Shown in pieces: positions 20,179-28,477 of a stretch of DNA of 64,000 bases (position 1 is its first letter; each line of letters starts with the position of its first letter). The notes beneath the pieces are model-generated. The model was not told where the DNA came from, did not search any database, and saw only the letters and a list, made by a program, of their open reading frames with translations. This stretch comes from Brevibacillus agri. GTDB taxonomy: Bacteria; Bacillota; Bacilli; Brevibacillales; Brevibacillaceae. Made by a program: the position numbers and the translations under genes. The stretch is taken from assembly GCF_004117055.1 (NCBI RefSeq), contig NZ_CP026363.1:456001-520000 (forward strand). Reading direction: 5' to 3'.

Positions 20179-20207
20179 AGAATACCAAAGATACGAGCCG
20201 ATAGCAA
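20179..20207 (-). promoter_or_regulatory. Promoter of the SRP RNA gene
   Basis: TTGCTA (20202-20207), 17 bp, TATTCT (20179-20184), about five bases before the paired 5' end of the RNA. Confidence 0.75.
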
Positions 20208-20226
20208 GGTGAAAAGCCATCCAATA

Positions 20227-21999
20227 CTAGGTAGCGGCTTTTTCCTTGACAATACTGTCACTGTTTTCGGTCGGCTGTGGCACCTGAATGGCGCCGCTCA
20301 AATACGCCCTTTGAAAAATGGCGACGATCTCCGGATCAAACTGGGTTCCTTTGCAGCGCATGATTTCCTCGTACGCCTCTTTTCCCGACATGGCATTGCG
20401 GTAGGAACGGGTGGAGGTCATGGCATCAAACGTATCGGCGACTGCCAGTATTCGGCCGATCAGGGGAATATTTTCTCCCTTCAACTGGTACGGATAGCCT
20501 TTTCCGTCCCAGCGCTCATGATGGTGCCTGATGCCCGGACTGACATGAGCCAGGCTCTCTATCTGCTCCACGATATCGGCCCCAATCGACGGATGCCGCT
20601 TCATAAATTCGTATTCCTCGTAGGTGAGCTTGCCCGTTTTCAGCAGCACGTGATCGGGAATCGCCACTTTGCCAATATCGTGCATCAGACCGGCATAGCG
20701 CAAATCATCACGGGTAAATCCAAGCTGCTCCTTGTCCAGCATTTGATCGTAAATAATGAGTGCGTACTGGGTCACCCTCTCTGTGTGCCCGGCTGTATAA
20801 GGGTCCTTCATCTCCACCGCCAAGTAAAAGCTGCGGACAATCTGATCGAGCCCTTTTTGGGAGTATTCCCGCTCCCGTTCGATCAGCGACTGTATCTGGG
20901 CCGCCATCATGTTGAACTTCTTTTCCAAAAACGTGATCTCGCGCATGCCTTCAATCGGTACGCGTATGGAAAAGTCGCCCTTTAACAAAGCATCGGTTGC
21001 GTCAACCAGCGTGTAGATCGGCTTGCTAATCCAGCGGGAAATGCGGTGGGCCACATAACCGGAGAAGATGACCACGAGACAGATCGTGAACCACAAAATG
21101 AATTTCATCCGTTCCAGCCGATTGGCGATATCCTGGTCGGGCAGCCATTCCACATAGGTGATCCCGCTCGTTGGCGACGTCTGATGGTACGCGTACACAC
21201 TCTCGTTGCGAAGGTGGACAGCAAACACTTTTTTCTCCTCGGATTCGAGCAAGTGCTTGCTCAGGCTTCCGTACTCGGGCGCTACGGAAACGTTTTTCCC
21301 GATCAGCTCCATATCCGGGTGAACCAATATTTTCCCGGAAGGCATCAGCACCATCAGGTTGTTGTACTTGGCGATCGGGCTGTTGTTCACCCAACTGGCC
21401 AGCTCGTCTAGCTTGATCTCAACGAACAAGAGTCCTGACACCTCTTCGCTGTGGCCTTCCACGCGCTGCGAAACAAACAGCGATTTCGGGTTCCCTTGTT
21501 CATCTGTGCGGCTGAGCAGCCAAATCTGGCTCTCTCCGGTCCCCCACGCCTCTTTTTTCAACTCCGACGGCTGTCGCTTCTCCTCCCAGCCATCCTCCGG
21601 CTGCAAGGAAATGACTTGCTTATCATCGCGCACAAAATGTACGTTGCGGATCAGATTGCGAAAGTATGTAAAATTTTCGAAGGCATCCCGTACCTTGCTT
21701 CGTTGAGCTTCCCGATCGCTTGCGGCGAGAGGGTCCTCCAGTCGATTCTCCTGAGACTTGGGTATTGACATTCGCAAGACCGGATCGTTTGCCAACTGAT
21801 TCGTGTCGTGTTGGATCGTCTGAAAAATCGTGTTCAGCCGCCTGTCAACAGAATCGAGATGCCCCCCGATGCTCGTTTCGTATTGCTCAAAAACTGCCTT
21901 CTGGGCTTCCTTGTAGAAGAGAAAACAGATGAGCAGGATGGGGAACAGGCTCAGCAATAAAAAGGTTGCAAATAATCGGTCTTTCAACTTCAATAACAC
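20227..21999 (-). CDS. Membrane sensor with Cache, HAMP and HD-GYP phosphodiesterase domains
   Basis: 590 residues. Membrane helix ~10-28, an extracellular Cache-like sensor (~30-285), second helix ~ 290-310, a HAMP linker (ISKPIYTLVDATDALLKGDF), then an HD-GYP domain. Its motifs are GHTERV, HDIGK, HPSIGADIV, HHHERWDGKGYP and the metal-binding ADTFDAMTSTR. Family knowledge: hydrolysis of cyclic di-GMP (or related cyclic dinucleotide) to linear product or GMP. The start may be GTG 21999 or TTG 21993; GGGGGAGG precedes both and gives better spacing for the TTG. It is the only clear cyclic-dinucleotide turnover enzyme in the window. Confidence 0.88.
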   Translation of the reverse strand: MLLKLKDRLFATFLLLSLFPILLICFLFYKEAQKAVFEQYETSIGGHLDSVDRRLNTIFQTIQHDTNQLANDPVLRMSIPKSQENRLEDPLAASDREAQRSKVRDAFENFTYFRNLIRNVHFVRDDKQVISLQPEDGWEEKRQPSELKKEAWGTGESQIWLLSRTDEQGNPKSLFVSQRVEGHSEEVSGLLFVEIKLDELASWVNNSPIAKYNNLMVLMPSGKILVHPDMELIGKNVSVAPEYGSLSKHLLESEEKKVFAVHLRNESVYAYHQTSPTSGITYVEWLPDQDIANRLERMKFILWFTICLVVIFSGYVAHRISRWISKPIYTLVDATDALLKGDFSIRVPIEGMREITFLEKKFNMMAAQIQSLIEREREYSQKGLDQIVRSFYLAVEMKDPYTAGHTERVTQYALIIYDQMLDKEQLGFTRDDLRYAGLMHDIGKVAIPDHVLLKTGKLTYEEYEFMKRHPSIGADIVEQIESLAHVSPGIRHHHERWDGKGYPYQLKGENIPLIGRILAVADTFDAMTSTRSYRNAMSGKEAYEEIMRCKGTQFDPEIVAIFQRAYLSGAIQVPQPTENSDSIVKEKAAT

Positions 22000-22221
22000 A
22001 AGCCTCCCCCTTTTTCTTCTGGTTGATCGCGCTCACAAAGCTATACCTTCTGCTGTTGGGTATGCTTATTTTGTGTCCTTATCCCTATTACCGCGTTAGC
22101 ACGAAACGTAAACCTTTAATTTACCAGATTTGGCTTCTTTTCTTCACACAAATAGACAAAGCTGTCTCATGCATATTATCCTAGCTAAGAATTACTGTCT
22201 AATAGTAAGGAGATCCATCCC

Positions 22222-23118
22222 ATGCGATATATTTTTCTTGTTTTTCTGGGGGCATGCAGCTACGGCATTTTGTCGACAATCGTCAAGCTTGCCTACGGTC
22301 AAGGGTATTCCCCGGCAGAAGTCATCGGCGGCCAGATGTTCTTCGGCTTCGTCCTCACCTGGATACCCGCTCTCTTTTTCCTGCGGACAAAACCGGGAAA
22401 AAAACAACTGCTGCTTCTGGTCGGCGTCGGCTTGGCTGTCGGCTCCACGGGCATTTTGTACTACAATGCCTTGCGCTTCATTCCGGCCTCGATTGCGATA
22501 GTCCTGCTGTTTCAGTTCACCTGGATGGGAGTGCTGGCCGAGGCGATTTTGACCAAGCGGATTCCGGATAAGCCCACGCTGTTTTCGCTTGTCCTGCTGC
22601 TGTTCGGAACATTGCTTGCCGGCGGAGTATGGGAAACAGGCGGAATCGCCCAATTTCACATCATGGGTGTGGTGCTCGGACTGCTTTCTGGCGTCTCCTA
22701 CACGCTGTTTTTGCTGTTCAGCGGCAAAGCTGCGGTCAGCGTCAATCCGTGGGTGCGCAGCGCGAGCATGTCTACCGGGTCGTTTTTGCTGGCGGCGCTC
22801 GTCTACACGCCTGTGTTTCTCTGGAACGGCTCGCTTTTGGACGGATTGTTTCCGTACGTATTTTTACTGGCCCTTTTCGGCATCTTCATTCCGACAGTCT
22901 GCTTCAACTTCGGCATTCCGCATACCGGACCGGGGATGGCTGCGATCCTCGGTGCGGCCGAGCTGCCTATGGCAGTATTTTCTTCGTACATCATCCTGCA
23001 TGAGTCCGTATCGGCGCTGCAGGTGGCAGGCGTCGCCGTCATCCTGCTCGGAATCGTGCTCCCGGAGTGGCTGCGCCAGCGCCAAAGGCAAAAACAGCGC
23101 AGTTCCTCCCTCCGCTGA
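22222..23118 (+). CDS. EamA-family (DMT superfamily) transporter
   Basis: 298 residues with ten predicted membrane helices in two five-helix repeats and a basic C-terminal tail (RQRQRQKQR). The N-terminal repeat has the usual GACSYGILSTIVKLAYGQGYSPAEVI, followed by FFGFVLTWIPALFF; the second repeat ends AAELPMAVFSSYIILHE. Substrate (amino acid, metabolite or drug) cannot be inferred. ATG 22222 has AAGGAG upstream. Isolated plus-strand gene, ended by a strong bidirectional terminator. Confidence 0.85.
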   Translation: MRYIFLVFLGACSYGILSTIVKLAYGQGYSPAEVIGGQMFFGFVLTWIPALFFLRTKPGKKQLLLLVGVGLAVGSTGILYYNALRFIPASIAIVLLFQFTWMGVLAEAILTKRIPDKPTLFSLVLLLFGTLLAGGVWETGGIAQFHIMGVVLGLLSGVSYTLFLLFSGKAAVSVNPWVRSASMSTGSFLLAALVYTPVFLWNGSLLDGLFPYVFLLALFGIFIPTVCFNFGIPHTGPGMAAILGAAELPMAVFSSYIILHESVSALQVAGVAVILLGIVLPEWLRQRQRQKQRSSSLR

Positions 23119-23127
23119 ATACGCAAA

Positions 23128-23166
23128 AAACCCATCCTGTGCAGAAAAATCTGCGCGGGATGGGTT
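23128..23166. terminator. Bidirectional terminator
   Basis: AAACCCATCC and GGATGGGTTT extended by TGTGCAGA/TCTGCGCG, A-rich on one side and T-rich on the other. Serves the convergent EamA and DedA genes. Confidence 0.9.
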
Positions 23167-23169
23167 TCT

Positions 23170-23826
23170 TTATTCGGTTCCTTCGCGTTTTACCGTCAGC
23201 GAGGCCGCACCTGGAGCCTGGCTCCTTTGTCTTTTCCATAGCGAATATCCGTAATAGCTGATGGCAGCCAAAATAAGCAGACCTGCCGCTGCCACGATCA
23301 TCGTTTGATTGAACATGCCCACAAATGCGTTGAGATGCTCGACGTTGTTGCCCAGCAGGTTGCCGGCGAAAAACAAAACCAGCGTCCAGACAAGTCCCGT
23401 CGTGTAGGAAAACAGGGCGTAACGGCGGAACGTCATTTTTCCGATGCCCACCAAATACGGCACCACATGCCGGACGACAGGCAAAAAGTAGCTGATGCAC
23501 AAGGCGTAGCTGCCGTAACGGTCCAGCAGCGCCTGCGCCCGGTCCACGTACTTGTGCATCCCTTTTTTCTTGCCGATCCAGTTCAGCGCCGGAGCGCCGA
23601 GCCATCTCCCCAGCACGTATCCGAGCGACAGACCGGAGACAACCCCCAGATAGGTCGCTACAAAAGCCGGAAACACATTCAAGATTCCGAGCGAGGTCAA
23701 TACGCCCGCCGACAGCACAATCACTTCATCCGGAATCGGCATTCCGACAATCCCTAGCCATAACATGAAAAAAAGGGCAAAATAGCCAAACTGACCAACC
23801 GATTCGGTCAGCATCTCCACAATCAT
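23170..23826 (-). CDS. DedA-family membrane protein
   Basis: 218 residues. PDEVIVLSAGVLTSLGILN near the N-terminus, FLPVVRHVVPYLVGIGKM with the conserved arginine, and four to five hydrophobic segments are typical of DedA/VTT proteins. Some family members (UptA, PetA) are lipid-carrier or phosphatidylethanolamine flippases. Start ATG 23826 with AGGAGG; a longer in-frame extension is rejected. It is followed upstream by a lipid-type methyltransferase gene, 22 bp away, so the two may act together on membrane lipids. Confidence 0.88.
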   Translation of the reverse strand: MIVEMLTESVGQFGYFALFFMLWLGIVGMPIPDEVIVLSAGVLTSLGILNVFPAFVATYLGVVSGLSLGYVLGRWLGAPALNWIGKKKGMHKYVDRAQALLDRYGSYALCISYFLPVVRHVVPYLVGIGKMTFRRYALFSYTTGLVWTLVLFFAGNLLGNNVEHLNAFVGMFNQTMIVAAAGLLILAAISYYGYSLWKRQRSQAPGAASLTVKREGTE

Positions 23827-23848
23827 CGCTTGTCCTCCTATCCGGCTG

Positions 23849-24436
23849 CTACTCGTGCCCTTTGCGGCAGACGTAGACAAATGCCGGCGGCAGATTGAGC
23901 GGAACGAGCTTCACAGTCATGTTTTCAAACACGCTGGACAGTTGCTTTTTCATCTGGAGCGAATATTGAAAGGTGACAAATACCCCGCCCGGCTTCAACG
24001 CAGCATATACTTCATCCATAATTTGATCGCGCAGCTCCTGCGGGAAGTTGGCAAACGGCAGCCCCGACACAATACAGTCAGCCTTGCCCAAACCGGCTTC
24101 ACCCAGCACGCGGGTCAGATCGACCGCATCTTCATGAAAAAGCACGTTGGGGAATTGCTGCTCTAGCTTTTCGCGCATTTTGTTTTCTTTTTCAAAGGAA
24201 ACCAGTGTCGCCTCCGGCCGCTTCATCTGCTCGATCCAGGTAGTAAAAATCCCTGTACCCGCGCCCAGCTCTGCAATCGTATGGGCCTGGCTCCAGTCAA
24301 TCGGCTTCATCATCTGCTTTGCCAACGCTCGGGAGCTAGGCGTAATGCTACCTACTTGCCCGGGTGACTGTAAAAAATTATAGAAAAACATCAGCCGGTC
24401 CTTGATGCTAACCGGATGATGACAATCGATCATCAT
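23849..24436 (-). CDS. Class I SAM-dependent methyltransferase, phospholipid N-methyltransferase type
   Basis: 195 residues. Begins with LMFFYNFLQSPGQVGSITPS, the leader common to PmtA-like and rRNA-dimethyladenosine-related enzymes, then IAELGAGTGIFT (SAM loop) and GLPFANFP in the catalytic position. PmtA homologues methylate phosphatidylethanolamine. Whether this enzyme makes phosphatidylcholine is unproven; ornithine-lipid or other amine targets are possible. ATG 24436 with AGGGAG eight bases upstream. Confidence 0.75.
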   Translation of the reverse strand: MMIDCHHPVSIKDRLMFFYNFLQSPGQVGSITPSSRALAKQMMKPIDWSQAHTIAELGAGTGIFTTWIEQMKRPEATLVSFEKENKMREKLEQQFPNVLFHEDAVDLTRVLGEAGLGKADCIVSGLPFANFPQELRDQIMDEVYAALKPGGVFVTFQYSLQMKKQLSSVFENMTVKLVPLNLPPAFVYVCRKGHE

Positions 24437-24675
24437 GTAAGACGCTCCCTTCGTCGTTTCCTTACCTCTCATCATATCCAGAAAACATTTAGAATTATCT
24501 TTCCAAAAACGAAAGATTTTCTTAATACTATAACAGTAAACGTTTGGAAATCAAAACGCCTCCGTCTGGGGTCGGAGTTACAGATCACGCTTTTGATGGT
24601 TACGATCGGATCGACATGTGCGTTACAATAAGGTCAACAAGATCATTCGTCACACAAGACGAGGAGGACTATTCC

Positions 24676-24984
24676 ATGGATTATAGAGGGGTAAAAGCAA
24701 TCACTCACGCCAGCGCATTTTTCGCACCGTTTCTGGTGCCCATCGTCGTCTGGGTGCTCATGCAAGAACGCGACGCGAAAAATATGGCTCTCCAAGCCTT
24801 GCTGTTCCATCTGTTCATGAGTATTCTCATCAGCATTTCCTGGGTTCTCTCCTTCGTGCTGATCGGGATTCCGTTTTTGATCGTGTTTGGCTTGATGGCG
24901 ATTTACTACCCGATCAAAGGGATCATCTATTCGTTGCAAGGCCGACCGTTCCGTTACCCGGTCATCGGTTCGATCGTGGGGTAA
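24676..24984 (+). CDS. DUF4870 membrane protein
   Basis: 102 residues. The start ATG 24676 has GAGGAGG upstream. Three hydrophobic helices with the DUF4870 hallmarks: HASAFFAPFLVPIVVW, A..QALLFHLF, and a C-terminal YPIKGIIYSLQGRPFRYPVIG. Function unknown; often described as a Tic20-like fold. Confidence 0.85.
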   Translation: MDYRGVKAITHASAFFAPFLVPIVVWVLMQERDAKNMALQALLFHLFMSILISISWVLSFVLIGIPFLIVFGLMAIYYPIKGIIYSLQGRPFRYPVIGSIVG

Positions 24985-25067
24985 GCCTAGTCCGTGTCAA
25001 ACGCAAAAATGCCAGCGCCCGTCTTAGGGTCGCTGGTCTTTTTGCTGTGCTGCCTGCTTGTCTTTTA

Positions 25068-25703
25068 TTATTTGGAACCGACTGTGAAACGTTGGTTCAG
25101 ATGCTGCGGATTTTCGATTTCATCGAGTACCGCAATCGCGTAGTCCGCGTAGCTCACATAGCTTTGTCCGCTGCTGTTGACCAGCAGGTGGTCTTTTCCG
25201 AGCTGGTACGTGCCTGTTCGCTCGCCCTCAGGATCGAAGAAGGCGGAAGGACTGATGAAGGTCCATTGAATCCCTTCCGTTGCTTGCAGGATGCGAAGGT
25301 TCTCTCCCTGATTTTGCGCAGTCGCCAGGTACGCCTCTGGAAAATCAGGCGCTTCCATCACGCGCGTCGTTTTCGCTTCGTCGACGAACAAGCTGCCTGC
25401 GCCGCCAACTACGAGCAAGCGAGTCGCCGGAGCGCCCTTCATCGCTTCGATCAAAACATTGCCAGCCTCGACATGCAGATGTTCTTTGCCAGCAGGAGCG
25501 CCGAACGCGTTCACCACTGCGTCAAAGTCCTTCAAGTCTGCTGCTGTCAGCGCGAAAATATCTTTTTCCACAACGGCTGCTTTTGGCTCGTCGATTTTGG
25601 ACGCGTCACGGACGATCGCCGTTACTTCATGCCCGCGATCCAATGCTTCCTTCATAATCAGCTTACCAGCTTTACCGCTTGCGCCTACAATTGCAATTTT
25701 CAT
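25068..25703 (-). CDS. NAD(P)H-binding Rossmann-fold protein (atypical SDR, YwnB/YhfK-like)
   Basis: 211 residues. KIAIVGASGKAGKLIMKEAL gives the GxxGxxG nucleotide loop; then VTAIVRD, DAVVNAFG, LLVVGGAGSL and WTFISPSAFFDPEGERTGTY follow the pattern of NmrA-like/YwnB proteins. It may be an NAD(P)-linked stress reductase or redox sensor. Start ATG 25703 has GGAGGG upstream; a 56-codon upstream extension is not real because it covers the promoter. The gene has a strong promoter flanked by two nearly identical operators. Confidence 0.85.
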   Translation of the reverse strand: MKIAIVGASGKAGKLIMKEALDRGHEVTAIVRDASKIDEPKAAVVEKDIFALTAADLKDFDAVVNAFGAPAGKEHLHVEAGNVLIEAMKGAPATRLLVVGGAGSLFVDEAKTTRVMEAPDFPEAYLATAQNQGENLRILQATEGIQWTFISPSAFFDPEGERTGTYQLGKDHLLVNSSGQSYVSYADYAIAVLDEIENPQHLNQRFTVGSK

Positions 25704-25774
25704 CGTTTTGTTCCCTCCATTGAAATAGAATGAGTGGTCATGCGTGCGAATATAAGCGATTGGCCGCTTTTTGT

Positions 25775-25871
25775 TGTAACTAAAACAGTTACAGCATGCA
25801 CAAAAAAATTTGCGGCCTGGACTTGCTTGTCTTGTTGTAATCATTTTAGTTACAACAAAATCATCTGTCAA
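25775..25871 (-). promoter_or_regulatory. Promoter with two 19-bp operator-like palindromes
   Basis: Promoter TTGACA (25866-25871), 17 bp, TAAAAT (25843-25848) on the minus strand. TGTAACTAAAACAGTTACA at 25775-25793 (plus) and TGTAACTAAAATGATTACA at 25836-25854 (minus) are two copies of one imperfect palindrome in opposite orientation; the second covers the -10. HxlR-, MarR- or similar winged-helix regulators are plausible binders. Confidence 0.7.
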
Positions 25872-25996
25872 TACTGTTTTTTCCCGCCTGTACGCCTGTA
25901 TGTAAAAGCATCTGCCTTACCCGGAAATGCGGCTGCTGAATGTTGCTTACAGCCTCACTTTTTGCCCGGATGCGGCAGATGCCCTGATTCGTAGCG

Positions 25997-26386
25997 TCAC
26001 TTTTGTTTTGTCGGCCCCTGCCAGGTAATCAGCCCGCCCTGGAGGTGCGCCATTTGCGTAAAGCCGTGTTTCTTCAAAATTTTTGCCGCCTGCTTGCTGC
26101 GCAGCCCGCTGCGGCAGTAGAGGAGAATGTCGTTTTTCGGAGAAATCTCCTTCACTCTGTTGTTCAACTGGGAGAGGGGAATATTAACAGCCGTAGGGAT
26201 ATGCCCGTTTTTAAATTCATGCGGCTCGCGCACATCAATCAGCATTACTCTGCTTTTTTGGTTTACCCGTTCCTTGAATTGCTCTGCCCGCAAATTTTCC
26301 AGCCCTTTGACGGGCATGAAGCGGGAGATCAAATACCAGGTTGTCAAAGCATACGCGATAATAAGCAAAATCGTCGTGAAGTCCAT
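25997..26386 (-). CDS. Membrane-anchored rhodanese-like protein
   Basis: 129 residues. N-terminal membrane helix (TTILLIIAYALTTWYLI) followed by a single rhodanese domain with the active-site loop YCRSGLRS and LIDVREPHEF. The cysteine is present, so sulfur transfer is plausible. It lies downstream of cstR, 21 bp away, and so probably belongs to the same transcript and persulfide regulon. Confidence 0.88.
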   Translation of the reverse strand: MDFTTILLIIAYALTTWYLISRFMPVKGLENLRAEQFKERVNQKSRVMLIDVREPHEFKNGHIPTAVNIPLSQLNNRVKEISPKNDILLYCRSGLRSKQAAKILKKHGFTQMAHLQGGLITWQGPTKQK

Positions 26387-26407
26387 GTGAACATCCTTCC
26401 TAATGAA

Positions 26408-26674
26408 TTAGCGACTTTTCACCAAAAGCTCAACCGCTTCTTTTACCATCTTGCTCGTGTCGCCGCCGTTCGCCTGCTCCTCCAGCAGACAGCGCTGCAA
26501 ATTCTCTGCTACGATCTGCGCGATGGCCTTGTCAGACGCGTTGCGGACTGCAGACAACTGAGCGACTACTTCCTTGCAGCTTTTCTGCTCGTCCATCATT
26601 TTCAACACGCCGCGGATTTGTCCTTCAATTTTGCGCAAACGTCTTTTGATATCGTCACCGTAGTTGTAATCCAT
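26408..26674 (-). CDS. cstR: CsoR/CstR-type transcriptional repressor, persulfide-sensing class
   Basis: 88 residues, all-helical. C33 and C62 are the two reactive cysteines of the family. Residue 58, four before the second cysteine, is asparagine, where copper-sensing CsoR has histidine; this points to the persulfide-sensing CstR group rather than CsoR. Start ATG 26674 with AGGAGGAGG; a 38-codon upstream extension is rejected. All surrounding genes on this strand are sulfur-transfer functions, and ATACC-type operators are found before three of them. Confidence 0.9.
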   Translation of the reverse strand: MDYNYGDDIKRRLRKIEGQIRGVLKMMDEQKSCKEVVAQLSAVRNASDKAIAQIVAENLQRCLLEEQANGGDTSKMVKEAVELLVKSR

Positions 26675-26707
26675 GTGAAGTCCTCCTCCTGTTTTTAGGA
26701 TCGCGGA

Positions 26708-26748
26708 TACATATACAGGTATCTTATGCGAAAAGCAGGCTTTGTCAA
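26708..26748 (-). promoter_or_regulatory. Promoter and degenerate CstR operator before cstR
   Basis: Minus-strand -35 TTGACA (26743-26748) with a TAAGAT-like -10 about 26721-26726. ATACATATACAGGTAT at 26708-26723 overlaps the -10, matching the operator of this regulon in one half only. Suggests autoregulation. Confidence 0.6.
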
Positions 26749-26784
26749 GCGAGCGCGCATGCTTTGTCCCTTCGAATTGTCCGT

Positions 26785-27276
26785 TCAAATAAACAGATTG
26801 ACTTTTGCCTGTGTCGCATCGCCCAGGTAGGCTGCCACGCCCGCGTACTCCATCCCGTCGATCAGCTCCTCCTGCTTCAACCCCAACAGGTCCATCGTCA
26901 TCGTGCAGGCGACCAGCTTGACTCCTTGCTCCTGTGCAAGCTCAATGAGCTGGGGCAGCGTCAGGGCGTTGTGCTTTTTCATGACATGCTTAATCATTTC
27001 CGGGCCCATCCCGAGCATATTCATTTTGGACAGCCCCAGCTTCTTCGCCCCTCTCGGCATCATCCAGCCAAACATTTTCTCCAAAAAGCCCTTTTTGACC
27101 TTGACGATCTCGTTCTTGCGCATCGTGTTCAAGCCCCAGAAGGTAAAGAAAATCGTCACGTCGTGGTCGTAGGCGGCTGCCCCGTTTGCGATGATAAACG
27201 CTGCGATCGCTTTGTCCAAATCGCCGCTGAACAGAACAATCGTCGTTTTTTCTTTCTGGTTTTGGTTTTCCATCAT
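26785..27276 (-). CDS. DsrE/DsrF/DrsH-family sulfur-carrier protein (YrkE-like)
   Basis: 163 residues. Rossmann-like DsrE fold: KTTIVLFSGDLDKAIAAFIIANGAAA, TIFFTFWGLNTMRK, then a variable loop and GVKLVACTMTMDLLGL with a cysteine in the usual sulfur-accepting position, ending VAAYLGDATQAKVNLFI. Homologous to B. subtilis YrkE. Start ATG 27276 with GGAGGG. A CstR-type operator lies directly upstream, so it is probably derepressed by reactive sulfur. Confidence 0.88.
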   Translation of the reverse strand: MMENQNQKEKTTIVLFSGDLDKAIAAFIIANGAAAYDHDVTIFFTFWGLNTMRKNEIVKVKKGFLEKMFGWMMPRGAKKLGLSKMNMLGMGPEMIKHVMKKHNALTLPQLIELAQEQGVKLVACTMTMDLLGLKQEELIDGMEYAGVAAYLGDATQAKVNLFI

Positions 27277-27298
27277 TGCAGAACCCTCCCTTATACTA

Positions 27299-27315
27299 TT
27301 ACTCCTATAGGTATT
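27299..27315 (-). promoter_or_regulatory. CstR-type operator before the DsrE-like gene
   Basis: TTACTCCTATAGGTATT with the central CCTATAGG palindrome at 27304-27311, about 25 bp before the start codon. Confidence 0.65.
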
Positions 27316-27364
27316 CAAGCGGACAAAAAGAAGCTTCCTTAAAAAGAAAGACCTCTTCTTCGCG

Positions 27365-28153
27365 TTACAAAATATCGCTCCAAACCTTGATGGCCGTCGC
27401 AGCAATCAGCACGATCAAGCCATAGCGCAAATATTTGACGTCCATATTGGCGCTGACCATACTGCCAAGCGGCGCTCCGAGGATGCTGCCAATGACCGTG
27501 AACAACACCGGAAGCAACGGGATGTGCCCCGCGTACAGCTTGCCTGCGACACCACCGATGGCAGAAATGAATACGATAGCCAGTGACGAAGCGATGGTGA
27601 CGCGTGTAGGAATCTTGAGAACCGTCAGCATGATCGGAATGAGGATGAAGGCGCCGCCCGCTCCCACAATTCCGGAGACAATTCCCACGACGAAGGCTGC
27701 CGGAATCGCTACGGCGCGATTGTATTCGATCTCATCCGCTTGTTCCTGCGTCCCCTTGTTCTTTTTCAGCATCAAAATGACGGCGACGACAGCCAAAATC
27801 CCGTACACCAGGTTGATACTGTCGCCTGACATGTACTTGGAAGTCAGGCCGCCCAGGAGGCTTCCGACCAAAATGCTGATTCCCATGTCTCTGACAAGTC
27901 CTTTGTGCACCAGAGGCGAGCCTTTGCCGTTGCGCTTGCGAAAAGCAATAACCCCGGACAGGGACGCGAAAAACACCTGGAACATCGAGATGGACGATAC
28001 CTCCTGCGCGGAGAAATGAGCGAGTCCAAGCCCTGCCGGAACGAACAGAAGCAATGGATAGTTGATGATCGCTCCGCCAATCCCCAGCATCCCGGAGAAA
28101 AAGGAACCGACAAAGCCAAGAGTAATCATGAGTAAAAACAGCAAGATGTCCAT
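27365..28153 (-). CDS. TauE/SafE-family sulfite/sulfonate-type permease (YrkJ-like)
   Basis: 262 residues with eight predicted helices in two repeats, each opened by the family signature: FVGSFFSGMLGIGGAIINYPLL and GIVSGIVGAGGAFILIPIM. Family members export or import sulfite, sulfonates or sulfide-derived anions. Start ATG 28153 with GGGGAGG. The gene lies amid sulfur-transfer genes, like yrkJ in B. subtilis, so movement of an oxidised-sulfur anion such as sulfite or thiosulfate is the likely role. Confidence 0.9.
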   Translation of the reverse strand: MDILLFLLMITLGFVGSFFSGMLGIGGAIINYPLLLFVPAGLGLAHFSAQEVSSISMFQVFFASLSGVIAFRKRNGKGSPLVHKGLVRDMGISILVGSLLGGLTSKYMSGDSINLVYGILAVVAVILMLKKNKGTQEQADEIEYNRAVAIPAAFVVGIVSGIVGAGGAFILIPIMLTVLKIPTRVTIASSLAIVFISAIGGVAGKLYAGHIPLLPVLFTVIGSILGAPLGSMVSANMDVKYLRYGLIVLIAATAIKVWSDIL

Positions 28154-28268
28154 AAGTCCTCCCCGCATTCCACGCAAAAATGACACGGGAATGCCCTAGC
28201 CACTTTTCAAATGCTCACTCGTCAGGTAAAATAAAACCAAGTAAATAACTGTGATTAAGGTGATATAA

Positions 28269-28439
28269 ATGGTCCGTTATTTAAAAACCATTTTTCAGCA
28301 TCGCTGCCCCACTTGCAAAGAACCGCTGCGCTCCCAGCGCAACAACCTGCTTTGCGAAAAAATTTGCCCCAACGGCCATTTTCGCGAGGAAGTCTACCCT
28401 CACCTCGGCGTTCGCATTGTCTATGAAAATAAGGACTAA
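28269..28439 (+). CDS. Small zinc-finger-like protein
   Basis: 56-residue ORF on the plus strand, too short for most gene callers. Start ATG 28269 with AAGGTGAT seven bases upstream, stop TAA at 28437-28439, followed at once by a hairpin with T tail. The sequence has CPTCKEPL near residue 13 and LCEKICPNGHF near residue 29; four or five cysteines with a histidine are laid out like a zinc ribbon. Divergent from the TauE/SafE gene and convergent with tusA. Function unknown; the sulfur-regulon position could be chance. Confidence 0.6.
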   Translation: MVRYLKTIFQHRCPTCKEPLRSQRNNLLCEKICPNGHFREEVYPHLGVRIVYENKD

Positions 28440-28475
28440 GCGAACACTTCTTGCGCGTGCCCGCTTAGTCTTTTC
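28435..28475 (+). terminator. Terminator between the zinc-finger gene and tusA
   Basis: ACTAAGCG and CGCTTAGT around a 19-nt loop, then CTTTTC; convergent genes share it. Confidence 0.65.
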
Positions 28476-28477
28476 GC

